Origin: Catellatospora vulcania
GTDB taxonomy: Bacteria > Actinomycetota > Actinomycetes > Mycobacteriales > Micromonosporaceae
Direction: 5' to 3'
Length of the DNA stretch: 64,000 nt
NCBI RefSeq assembly: GCF_009720385.1
Contig: NZ_ML769301.1
Span: 186,001 to 250,000 of the forward strand
Below the pieces are notes generated by a model. That model searched no databases. It had not been told where the DNA came from and saw nothing but the letters and a program-made list of their open reading frames with translations. Positions 51,340 to 59,481 of this stretch are shown in pieces. Position 1 is the stretch's first letter. Each line of letters opens with the position of its first letter. The position numbers were made by a program, and so were the translations under genes.

Positions 51340-53496
51340 AACAGTCATCCCGTTTGGGTAAGCGATCCTCCGTTTTGCGTAGGACGCATGGACATTTGCT
51401 CGTCTGGCGGTTTGTTGTCGGTGGTGTCGCTTAGCCTTTCCCACAGTCTTGTTCTGGTCGTGTCGGCGAGGAGCGTGGTGGCGCAGTTGTCGTGGGCTGC
51501 AGTCGGCGCGGGCGGTGGTGGTGGCTGAGCTGACCGCGACTGCGTCGTGTGTCGCGATGTCAGCGGTCGTGGAGTCCAGTGGCCTTGGCGTGAGCGAGCG
51601 GCTGCTTGTGCAGCGGGTGGGTTGGCTGTGCGGGCTGGTCTCGGCCATGGCGGGGCGGATCGTGGCCGAGCATTGGAACAGCCCGGATCTGGACGTCCTC
51701 GCGGCAGGGCTCGGTGCGGACGGGCGTGGGTTGCCGGCCAAGGGCTGGATGGCGCTGCGGCGGCTTGACTGGGCCGCGACCGTGCCCGAAGGCGTCTACG
51801 TCAACGACCGGGTGCGCCGGTGCTCGCAGGAGGAAGCCGCCCGGGCGTTGCGTCTGGCCGTGCACCGCCGCCAGATCCTGACCGCGATCGTCACAACGTG
51901 GCCGCAGGGCGCCAGGCGCGACGACGCCGACTGGCGCGCCCTACGCGCCCTGCTCCCACCCGGGGTCTCGGCAGCGCAGATCGCCAACCGCACCCGGCAG
52001 GTCCACGCATACCGGCACTCCCACCACGGCGAACTACCGCACGACCTGGCCGACCTGGAGACAGCACCCGCGGTCGCAGCGCAGGTGCTGCTGGCCGCCG
52101 CCGACCGGCAACTGACCACCATCACCCGCCACGACGGCCAGGCGGTGCTGCGGGTACAACTGCCGCTGACCGCCCAGCCCCGTGGCCGCGCCGACTGGGC
52201 CTGGCACGTCCTGCCGGTCGCCCTGCCACCGACCGTCGCCGCCGACGCGAAGATCTGCGCGCCGACGCTGCGGATATCAGGGCACCGGGTCCGGGTCGAC
52301 CTACCCCACCGGGTCACCGTCACGGCCACCAAACCTTCCGGGCACCGGCTCGCACTGGGTCTGGACTGGGGCGTCAACACGCTGATGACCGGCGTGGCCG
52401 GCCGCCTCACCGACCAGGGTCGGGTGGTGACCGACGGACGGATGCTGCGCTACGACGCCACCGCCATCTCCGCGAAACTCCACCGCCTACGCGGACACCG
52501 CGAACACCTGGCCGCCCGACGCGACCACCACGCCGCCCTGGCCGCCGGCCTGCCCGCCACCGACCCCCGCACCCCGCGGCTGCACGCGCTGGCCGAACGG
52601 GCCCGGGTCGAGCACGAGCGGGTATGCGCCCGCATCCGCCACCTCAACAAAACCCTGGCCTGGTCCGCCGCACGATGGGCCGTCGACCACGCCACCGCCC
52701 TGCACGCCACTGTCATCTACATCGAAGACCTGTCCACGCTGCAGGCACGCGGCACCCGCAAAGGCAACGCCCGACTGTCCGGCCAGGTCCGCGGCGTGGT
52801 CTTCGAAGCGATCCACCACCTCGCCGCGAAAACCGGCATCACGGTGGTGACCGTGCCCGCCCGCGGGACCAGCAAATACTGCCCACGCTGCGGCAACGGC
52901 AGCACCGAACTCGCCCACACCCCCGCCCCGGACCGGTCAGATCAACGGGGCTGGAAGTGGGCTGGCTGCCCCCGCTGCGGCCTGTCCACCGACCGCGACC
53001 ACGCCGCAGCCATGCGCATCACCGCCCGCGGCCTCCTCGCCCAGAACCACGTCCGCACCGACCGCAAAACCGGCCGACACACCACCACCACGACCGTCGA
53101 AGGCAACGTCGCCACCGTACGACGCCCAAAACCGTGCCCGGCCAAGCAGCCTGCCGCCGGGCGCGGACCGAAGAGCACGCCGACCCCCAAACGACCACCA
53201 GCACCAGCATCCAAGCTTTCCCACCGCGTGCCCGACCGGCGCACGGCCCCCGCCCCACCTTCGGGTGGCCAGCGTCCGGCGGGGCAGGAACCCAAGAACC
53301 ACCACCCCCGGGCGGCGGCGTCAGGTCCTGCACACGAACTCCTGAACCCCCGACACCACCCGACGGGCTTCCACCACGTCCACGCCACCCCCGTCACCGC
53401 CCTCAGCGGAGACTTCGGACCCGGCACGACACGGCCACGCCCAGACCGGAATGTCTAGAACACCCAGACAAACTCAGGAAATCAGAGACGCTTACC
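51340..53496 (+). mobile_element. TnpB-only (IS200/IS605-related) element
   Basis: A ~2.15-kb insertion carrying one tnpB-like gene and no tnpA transposase. The left junction is placed where the siderophore-interacting-protein frame stops (51337-51340). The right end is placed at CGCTTACC (53489-53496), the inverse of GGTAAGCG at 51357-51364 near the left end. Such 8-base end similarity may be chance. Ends of this family normally show subterminal hairpins rather than inverted repeats and no target duplication, so the borders are approximate. Confidence 0.55.
51515..53458 (+). CDS. TnpB-family RNA-guided-nuclease-like protein
   Basis: ~647 aa. RuvC I: LGLDWGVNTLMTG with Asp284; RuvC II: VIYIEDLSTL with Glu404; a zinc ribbon (YCPRCGNGSTE, then GCPRCGLS); RuvC III: STDRDHAAAMRI (Asp493/Asp495). 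All catalytic positions are present, so it should be an active nuclease of the TnpB type, which in studied members is guided by an RNA made from the element's right end. It is longer than usual (~400 aa): ~280 residues precede RuvC I, and a ~140-residue Pro/Arg/Thr-rich tail follows RuvC III. The tail DNA probably overlaps the guide-RNA region (inference). Start uncertain: three GTGs at 51515-51521 or a TTG at 51449. Confidence 0.8.
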   Translation: MVVAELTATASCVAMSAVVESSGLGVSERLLVQRVGWLCGLVSAMAGRIVAEHWNSPDLDVLAAGLGADGRGLPAKGWMALRRLDWAATVPEGVYVNDRVRRCSQEEAARALRLAVHRRQILTAIVTTWPQGARRDDADWRALRALLPPGVSAAQIANRTRQVHAYRHSHHGELPHDLADLETAPAVAAQVLLAAADRQLTTITRHDGQAVLRVQLPLTAQPRGRADWAWHVLPVALPPTVAADAKICAPTLRISGHRVRVDLPHRVTVTATKPSGHRLALGLDWGVNTLMTGVAGRLTDQGRVVTDGRMLRYDATAISAKLHRLRGHREHLAARRDHHAALAAGLPATDPRTPRLHALAERARVEHERVCARIRHLNKTLAWSAARWAVDHATALHATVIYIEDLSTLQARGTRKGNARLSGQVRGVVFEAIHHLAAKTGITVVTVPARGTSKYCPRCGNGSTELAHTPAPDRSDQRGWKWAGCPRCGLSTDRDHAAAMRITARGLLAQNHVRTDRKTGRHTTTTTVEGNVATVRRPKPCPAKQPAAGRGPKSTPTPKRPPAPASKLSHRVPDRRTAPAPPSGGQRPAGQEPKNHHPRAAASGPAHELLNPRHHPTGFHHVHATPVTALSGDFGPGTTRPRPDRNV

Positions 53497-53586
53497 TACG
53501 ATAGAGTGGCCGGCGCGCGTATGGCGGCCATCTGATACCCCGCAACGGCCAACCCTGCGAACGCGCGGGCAGAAGGGACCAGCGCC

Positions 53587-54357
53587 GTGAGCAGCTCGCC
53601 GGCTGACCCGCTGAACTCGCCGATCCTGACCGTCTACCACGGTGAGATGGCGTCGTTCGTCCAGCTGGAGGCGCATGCGCACGCCGAGCCCATCCTGATG
53701 TCGAGTGCGACCGCGACACTGGCAGTCCTCTCACAGGAACGCGACTGGCTGGTCCCGCCCGGATACGGGTTGTGGGTTCCCGGCGGAGTCGAGCATGCCG
53801 CTTCCGCGGTACGCGGTGGCGAGGTATCCGTGATCATGTTCGACCCCGACCGCTGCCCGATCACCTGGACCGAGCCCACCGGCGTGCCGGTCGGGCGGCT
53901 GCTGCACGAACTCGTCGTGCACCTGCACCAGGTCGGCCCCGAACATCCGAGCCGACCGCACGCCGAGGCGCTGGTATTCGCCCTGCTCACCCCGCTGCCG
54001 GCGCACCACATCCAGATCTCGATGCCGACCGACCCGCGGGTGGCCGCCGTCGCCGAACGGCTCATCGCCGACCCGGCGGACCCGCGCGAACTCGCCGCCT
54101 GGGCGGACCACGTGCACACCAGCGTGCGGACCCTGTCGCGGCTCTTCCTCAGCGAGACCGGGCTGAGCTTCGCCCGCTGGCGCACCCAGGTCCGCGTACG
54201 CGCGGCGATCCAGCTGCTCGCCGACGGGACGACGGTCGACAGCGTCGCCCGCGCCGTCGGCTACCGCAAGACCAGCGCCTTCATCGCCGCATTCCGCCGC
54301 GCCACCGGCCACACCCCCGGCACCTACTCGCCCGGGGGCACCCCGCCCGGCGTCTAG
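53587..54357 (+). CDS. AraC-family transcriptional regulator
   Basis: 256 aa. The N-terminal cupin-like sensor domain has HAHAEPILMSS, WLVPPGYGLWVPGGVEHAASA (metal/effector-binding barrel). The C-terminal ~100 residues hold two HTH motifs: LAAWADHVHTSVRTLSRLF, GLSFARWRTQVRVRAAIQLL, and SVARAVGYRKTSAFIAAFRR followed by TGHTPGTYSP. GTG start. It stands just right of the TnpB element; before the insertion it would have faced the siderophore-interacting-protein gene, so iron-linked control is a reasonable guess. Confidence 0.88.
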   Translation: MSSSPADPLNSPILTVYHGEMASFVQLEAHAHAEPILMSSATATLAVLSQERDWLVPPGYGLWVPGGVEHAASAVRGGEVSVIMFDPDRCPITWTEPTGVPVGRLLHELVVHLHQVGPEHPSRPHAEALVFALLTPLPAHHIQISMPTDPRVAAVAERLIADPADPRELAAWADHVHTSVRTLSRLFLSETGLSFARWRTQVRVRAAIQLLADGTTVDSVARAVGYRKTSAFIAAFRRATGHTPGTYSPGGTPPGV

Positions 54358-54512
54358 CGCGTGTATCGAAAGCGCCGGTCACAGCCACCCGTTGCGCTGA
54401 GGCATGGGAAAACCGCTACTTCACCGGTGGAGGCGGCGAGTACGGTGTGGCCGTGGTCGGTGATCGCGTGCAGCGGAGGCTCACGGAGACCGATGCGGAC
54501 GCGAAGGAGCGA

Positions 54513-54878
54513 ATGGTGCCAGGCGCCGTACTGCGAGGGGTGACTCTGGACTGCGCCGACCCGCAGACGCTGGCGGGCTTCTACGCCGCGCTGACCGGGA
54601 TGCGCGAACTGTTCAGCGCGGACGGGTTCGTCGCTCTGACGGACGACTCCGGCTGTGATCTGGGTTTCCAGCGGGTTGACGGATACCGGGCCCCGCAGTG
54701 GCCGGGTCAGGACGTGCCACAACAGTTCCACCTGGATTTCCGCGCCGACGACCTCGACGCGACGGAAGAGCTGGCCCTGGAACTCGGCGCGGCCAAACCG
54801 GACCATCAGCCCGGCGACGGACGCTGGCGGGTACTCCTGGATCCGGCCGGCCACCCCTTCTGCCTGACGTCCTCCTGA
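54513..54878 (+). CDS. VOC (glyoxalase-like) family protein
   Basis: 121 aa with one VOC beta-alpha-beta-beta-beta pair: LRGVTLDCADPQTLAGFYAAL, FVALTDDSGCDLGFQRV, QQFHLDFRADDLDATEELAL, WRVLLDPAGHPFCLT. The ending 'V..DPAGHPFCL' is standard for this glyoxalase-like group. GGAG four bases before the ATG sets the start. The group holds dioxygenases, resistance proteins and isomerases; metal ligands are partly present (His in FHLDF, Asp near the end) and the function is open. Confidence 0.82.
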   Translation: MVPGAVLRGVTLDCADPQTLAGFYAALTGMRELFSADGFVALTDDSGCDLGFQRVDGYRAPQWPGQDVPQQFHLDFRADDLDATEELALELGAAKPDHQPGDGRWRVLLDPAGHPFCLTSS

Positions 54879-54988
54879 CATCACCGGTGTTGACAGGCAT
54901 CTCCCGTCAGACGCCGTAGCGCTCAGGCTTGGGCGATCGGTCCATCAGTTGCCGGCCGCCTCGGAGAGCGCGGAACCCGGCCGCACGG

Positions 54989-57037
54989 TCAGGGCGCGCC
55001 CGTCAGCCTTCGTACGGTAGCCCGCACCTCATCGAGGTACACCTCGTCCGGGGTGCAGGGGTCGCCGGAATGGATCCCGTTGCGGGCGGACAGGCGGCGG
55101 ACCTCGGCCAGCTCCTCCTGCAGCAGGGGCAGGCAGTCCGCGGCAGCCGGGCCCATCGCCGCCCACACCCGCACGATCGTGGTGCGGGTGAGCGGATGCG
55201 CGTGCCACTGCCGGGTGAGGACCGGTTGGACATCGGCCATGTCGCCGGTGACCCGCCACAGTGCACGGGCCACGTCGACATGCAGCCATCCGGCCGCGGT
55301 GTCCCGGCGGCGCAGCAACCGCCGCAGCGCGGTGACGGCAGCAGGCTCCGCCGTGCCGATCTCGGCGAGGGCTTCGGCGGCGTTGCGGACCGCGCCGACG
55401 TCTCCGGCCAGGTAGGGCGTCAGCCACGAGGCCGCCCGTGCCGCGTCGCCGTCGACGCGCCACGACGCCACCGCGGCGGCCGGGGCCAGCCGGTGGTCCT
55501 CGGCCGCGGCGACCCGGTGCAGCAGCGGCAGGGCGTCGGCGGCGGCCTGGCCGAACGACCCGATCGCGGCCAGCGTCCACCGATCAGGAGCCTTTGCGAG
55601 CAGCTCGGGCAGCGCCTCGACGCCGCGCGGGCCGACCGACCGCAGCGCTGACGCGAGCGGGACGATCCGCTCGTCGCCATCCGGCAGCGTGGCCAGCCGC
55701 CGCCGGACGAGCGGCACCAGGTCGGCGGCACGCTCGCCGAGTCCGGCGATCAGGTAGCCGGTGTTGCGGGGCGTCGCCTCCTGCTCCAGCGCCCAGGCCA
55801 GGACCGGGAGCACGCGCGCGTCGCCGACACCGGCGAGCGCGGCCGGGACCGGGCCGAGGGTGGGCAGGCCGCGCGCCCAGCGCACCACCCACGCCGTGTG
55901 CCGGTCGTCGTGGTCCCAGGTCGCCTCCCGAGCGGCGCAGGCGAGCACGTCCGCCAGCGCGTCGGCGGCCGGCGCGGCCAGACATCCGAATCCGCTCAGG
56001 ACACTCACGGCACGACGGCGCAGTTCCTCGTACGGGCTGGTGAGCTGCTCGCCGACGAGCCGGGCCAGGTTCCCGTACGACCCGCGCCAGCCCTGCGCGA
56101 GGTTGAGCGCCGGGTACATGGCGTCGAGGCGGCGTTCCCAGTCGTCCGCGGCGAGCAGGTGCGCCAGCAGCGCGGTGCGCTCGTCGACCCTGTCGCCGAA
56201 CGAGTTCGCGACAGCACGGACCAGCCCGTCCAGGGCGGCCCGGCTGCGGTGGCGGTCGACGGACTCCCGGCGCTCCCGGAGCGCCCCGATGAGGGTCGGG
56301 GTGCTGAACCCGGCCGGGACGGGCGGCTCGCCGTGCTCGGCGTACCCGGCGTCGACCAGGTCCAGGGCGGCGGCGAGGCCGAGCCGCCCCGTCGCCGCGG
56401 GCAGTGTGTTGAGCTCGGCGAACAGGGTCAGCCGGACGCGGGCGTCCGGTTCGCTCGCCAGCAGGTCGGCCACCCACCCGGCGACGCCCGCGGCGTGGCG
56501 TGCCCGGCCCAGGTCGGCGACGGCGGCGACGATCGCGGCACGCACCGCCGGGTCCGGCTCGTCGGCGTAGCGCGCGCGCAGGAACAAGGCGGCATCGGAG
56601 CCGCGCGAGCGGCAGGACCGCAAAGCGTTCACGGCCGCGGCGCGTACCGCCGGCTCGTCGTCGACGGCCAGCGCACACCAGAACGGGAACCGGGCGGTGA
56701 CCAGCTCCCGTGCCTGCCCGAAGAGCCCGCGCAGGTGGCCGTCGCCGCTGCCGCCGCCGATGCTCGCGACGAGCTCGACGACCTTGTCGCGGCCCGGCCG
56801 GTCCGAGCCGCAGATCCGCAGCAGGAACGGGATCGCCTCGACGGTGCAGCGGTATACGTCACCCTGGTGGTGCACCGCGCCGTACATCGCGTCGAGCGCC
56901 TGCTCGCGTACCGCCGGGTCGGCGTCGGCCAGCCCGCGGATCAGCTCGGGCACGCCCCCGGCCCGCCCGTACGCGTGCTTCATCCGGCCCCACGGGACGG
57001 TGTCCAGCCCAGCGAACAACCGTGTGTCGTCGATCAT
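54989..57037 (-). CDS. HEAT-repeat protein
   Basis: 682 aa built almost wholly of HEAT-like helical repeats with 'D.d..VR..A..AL' patterns (DADPAVREQALDAMYGAV; DDEPAVRAAAVNALRS; EPDPAVRAAIVAAVADLG; TSPYEELRRRAVSVLSGFG; VGAVRNAAEALAEIG). No enzymatic motif, signal peptide or membrane helix was found, so it is probably a cytoplasmic scaffold for protein or nucleic-acid binding. The ATG at 57037 is preceded by GGAGG at five bases; the open frame extends further upstream but without coding character. Confidence 0.8.
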   Translation of the reverse strand: MIDDTRLFAGLDTVPWGRMKHAYGRAGGVPELIRGLADADPAVREQALDAMYGAVHHQGDVYRCTVEAIPFLLRICGSDRPGRDKVVELVASIGGGSGDGHLRGLFGQARELVTARFPFWCALAVDDEPAVRAAAVNALRSCRSRGSDAALFLRARYADEPDPAVRAAIVAAVADLGRARHAAGVAGWVADLLASEPDARVRLTLFAELNTLPAATGRLGLAAALDLVDAGYAEHGEPPVPAGFSTPTLIGALRERRESVDRHRSRAALDGLVRAVANSFGDRVDERTALLAHLLAADDWERRLDAMYPALNLAQGWRGSYGNLARLVGEQLTSPYEELRRRAVSVLSGFGCLAAPAADALADVLACAAREATWDHDDRHTAWVVRWARGLPTLGPVPAALAGVGDARVLPVLAWALEQEATPRNTGYLIAGLGERAADLVPLVRRRLATLPDGDERIVPLASALRSVGPRGVEALPELLAKAPDRWTLAAIGSFGQAAADALPLLHRVAAAEDHRLAPAAAVASWRVDGDAARAASWLTPYLAGDVGAVRNAAEALAEIGTAEPAAVTALRRLLRRRDTAAGWLHVDVARALWRVTGDMADVQPVLTRQWHAHPLTRTTIVRVWAAMGPAAADCLPLLQEELAEVRRLSARNGIHSGDPCTPDEVYLDEVRATVRRLTGAP

Positions 57038-57141
57038 CTCGTCCTCCGCCGCGGAGCATAGTGGCGAGGACCGACAGCGGACCGCGGTCTTCATGATCTC
57101 CAGGCGGGGCAGCATCATGCAGTGTGCACGAGGATGTACTG

Positions 57142-57501
57142 ATGAACACGAACTGGCACGGTGTGCCGCGAGAGTGGGATGTGCTCTGGGGAGACGTGTT
57201 CGAGGCGTCCGAGGAGGGTTCTCGTCTGGCCGCACCATGTCCCGTGTGTGGCTCACCGGCACTGCGCAGGTGGTTCGATCTGCATGACCCGACACCCCGA
57301 CTGTATGCCGGGATCCGCTGGGCGGGCAGGGGAAGCCAGTGGCAGTGGTGTGCTGACTGCCGAAGCTATCTGCACACCAGCGGCGTGGTGCCCATGTGGT
57401 GGCACACCGACCTGGTGGTCGATCCCAAGACGCTCATGCACGATCCCGGTCCCATTCAAGCAGTGATGGACACATCGGAGCCAGGCGGCACAAGCTCATG
57501 A
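57142..57501 (+). CDS. Small zinc-ribbon protein of unknown function
   Basis: 119 aa. A zinc ribbon is suggested by CPVCGSPALRRWFDLHD and, ~40 residues later, WCADCRSY, giving four Cys. The rest is rich in Trp (WAGRGSQWQWC, PMWWHTDLVVDP). I recognise no named family. ATG 57142 (MNTNWHG) is preferred over the upstream GTG at 57124 because GAGGAT lies before it. Its codons are less GC-biased than the neighbours'. It stands alone between the HEAT and TPR genes, divergent from the first and convergent with the second. Confidence 0.65.
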   Translation: MNTNWHGVPREWDVLWGDVFEASEEGSRLAAPCPVCGSPALRRWFDLHDPTPRLYAGIRWAGRGSQWQWCADCRSYLHTSGVVPMWWHTDLVVDPKTLMHDPGPIQAVMDTSEPGGTSS

Positions 57502-57578
57502 GCGCAACGAAGCGCCTACAGGTGTCAAGGGGGATGTGCCGGCTGGGAACTCGTCGTGGTGACCGTGGTGAGTTCGCC

Positions 57579-58307
57579 TCAGTCGCGACGTTCGCCGAAC
57601 GCCTCGCGCGGGTCGAGCGCCCGACCCTGCGCGTACTGCTCGGCGAAGACCGACTCGCCCAGCGCCTCGACCGCGGCCGCGCGGACGGCGGCGAGATCGG
57701 CCGCGTCATCGGGATCGGGCACCTGTCCGCGTGCGGCGAACGCGGTATCGGCGACACCGACCATCCGCGCCGCCCGCGCGTGATCACCCTCGGCCGACGC
57801 GAGCGCGGCACCGGCCACGCCGACGTACGGCACGAACTCGGCCCAGCCGTTGCGGAAGACCCGCTCGCGACCCGCCGCGAACAGCGTCCTGGCCGCGTCG
57901 AGGTTGCCGAGACCCAGCTCGCAGAACGCGAGGTTGTGATACTCCGAGTTGACCGTCTCGGGCCGGTCGAGGGCCTCGTTGAGCGCGATGCTTTCCCGGT
58001 ACAGGTCCCGGGCCCGGGCCAGGTCACCCGACATCCGCGCCACGGCCGCCAGCACATGCCGGGGCCGTTCCTCCAGCGCACGGTCACCGGATCGCAGCGC
58101 GACCGCGAGCGCCTCCTCGGCGCGGACCTGCCCGCCTGACAGGTCGCCGCCGCGGATGGCAACCCGGGCCAGGGCATACCTGGCCTCCACCTCGCCGGCC
58201 AGGTCCCCGGCCGCCTGCGCCCGGTCGATCTCGGCCTGGCTCAAGCGGACCACGGCGTCGGTTTCACCGCGCCGGAAAGCCGAGCGCACCTCGTTGCTGA
58301 AGCTCAT
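57579..58307 (-). CDS. TPR-repeat protein
   Basis: 242 aa with four to five tetratricopeptide-like helical pairs (GDLAGEVEARYALARVAIRGGDL; ALEERPRHVLAAVARMSGDL; ETVNSEYHNLAFCELGLGNL; ARTLFAAGRERVF; AALASAEGDHARAARMVG). The C-terminal half resembles the end of the bacterial transcriptional activator/LuxR-associated TPR domains, but there is no DNA-binding part. The ATG at 58307 (MSFSNEVRSAF) is chosen because coding character starts there. Role unknown, probably protein-protein interaction. Confidence 0.72.
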   Translation of the reverse strand: MSFSNEVRSAFRRGETDAVVRLSQAEIDRAQAAGDLAGEVEARYALARVAIRGGDLSGGQVRAEEALAVALRSGDRALEERPRHVLAAVARMSGDLARARDLYRESIALNEALDRPETVNSEYHNLAFCELGLGNLDAARTLFAAGRERVFRNGWAEFVPYVGVAGAALASAEGDHARAARMVGVADTAFAARGQVPDPDDAADLAAVRAAAVEALGESVFAEQYAQGRALDPREAFGERRD

Positions 58308-58529
58308 CGGAAGTGTCCGCCTCCGTACGTCGTGGTCGCGGTCTTCGCGCCTACTACCAGCCCAGACTCGCAACGGGTGGGTCGGGCACAGTATGCGGCG
58401 CGCTTGACCGAGACGGCCGTCACAGGAAGCGGATCGGCCGATGCCGCCGTTCGTGGGACGGCGAGGTCACCGCCATCGGCCGGCACTCGGGCCATCGCTG
58501 CTCCCACAGGTCGGTCAAAGTCTGCGGGT

Positions 58530-59432
58530 TCAGCGTGCCTCCGCGGCCAGGATGCGGGCCAGGGTGCGCCGGCCCATCAGGCTCATGGCCGGATTGCTGT
58601 CGACGTAGTACCAGGCCGCGCCGATGGCCTGCTGGAACGCCCAGGCCATGCCGCGCTCCCAGGTCGCGGCATCGTCGCCGAGCTCCTCGCGCAGCACGGC
58701 CCGTGGTCCCGCTTCGAGTAGGTGCCACGCGCCGACCAGGTCCAGCGCGGGGTCGGCCGGCCTGAGGTCGCCGACGTCGAGCACCCCGGCGAGGCGCCCG
58801 CCGGAGACGAGCACGTTGCCGGGGATGAGGTCGCTGTGGTTCATCACGTCCGGGGTGTCGCCGCGGGGCAGGTCACGCAGCCGCTCCCACAGCCGGCGCA
58901 GTCGTGGCACGTCGAACAGCTGCTCACTCCTGTCGAGGCAGGTCTGCACCCATTCGTCGTGCCCGCGCAGCACCCCGCCGCGGCCGCCGCCGGTGAACCG
59001 TCGGCCGCCGGTGTCGATGGCGCGCACGTCGGTGATGAACCGGGCCAGGTCACGCGCGAACGGCACCGAGTCGCCCGGGTCGTCGTCGGTGGCGATTACG
59101 CCGGGCACCCAGGTCTGCACCGACCACGGCAGCGGGTATCCGGCCCCGGGCTCGCCGATGGCGACGGGTTCAGGCGTCGGGAACCGGGTACGCGATGCCA
59201 GCTCGCGCCCTGCCGTGGCTTCGGCAACCAGGTCGCGGCGTACCGCCCCGGGGTCGCCCGGCTGCAGCGGGAAGCGGGCGGTGAGGCCGTCGCCGATCCG
59301 GAAGATGGCGTTGACCGTGCCCTGCGACCGCAGCCCGGTCACCGGCAGGTCCCGCCACTGCGGGAACTGCTCGGCGATCAGCGCCCGGACCGTCTCCGCT
59401 GTCACGGTGAGCTGGTTGTCATGCATCTGCAC
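58530..59432 (-). CDS. Aminoglycoside phosphotransferase (APH)-like kinase
   Basis: 300 aa of the APH/choline-kinase fold. The N-lobe has VTGLRSQGTVNAIFRIGDGL with the nucleotide-binding loop. The catalytic loop is MNHSDLIPGNVLVSGGRLAG with the HxDxxxxN pattern, followed by the metal-binding VLDVGDLRPADPALDL. Catalytic residues are complete. The family phosphorylates aminoglycosides, macrolides, homoserine or small alcohols, so resistance cannot be claimed. ATG at 59432 or three codons later. Confidence 0.85.
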   Translation of the reverse strand: MQMHDNQLTVTAETVRALIAEQFPQWRDLPVTGLRSQGTVNAIFRIGDGLTARFPLQPGDPGAVRRDLVAEATAGRELASRTRFPTPEPVAIGEPGAGYPLPWSVQTWVPGVIATDDDPGDSVPFARDLARFITDVRAIDTGGRRFTGGGRGGVLRGHDEWVQTCLDRSEQLFDVPRLRRLWERLRDLPRGDTPDVMNHSDLIPGNVLVSGGRLAGVLDVGDLRPADPALDLVGAWHLLEAGPRAVLREELGDDAATWERGMAWAFQQAIGAAWYYVDSNPAMSLMGRRTLARILAAEAR

Positions 59433-59481
59433 CGGGGCAGCATTCCCTTAACCGATGCTGAGCGGCAACTTCTTTGCCGCG

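Noticed and set aside
51449-51514. Extension of TnpB to the TTG at 51449
   Set aside because: The extra residues (Cys/Trp/Arg-rich) do not look like protein and there is no ribosome-binding site; the GTG triplet at 51515-51521 is better, though not certain.
53772-54512. Extension of the VOC gene upstream through the AraC gene
   Set aside because: The open frame overlaps the AraC gene in another phase and is Arg/Pro-rich; a good ribosome-binding site and the family start lie at 54513.
58530-59432. Calling the APH-like kinase an antibiotic-resistance gene
   Set aside because: The fold and catalytic residues are clear, but the family includes many non-resistance kinases and nothing in the context points to a drug substrate.
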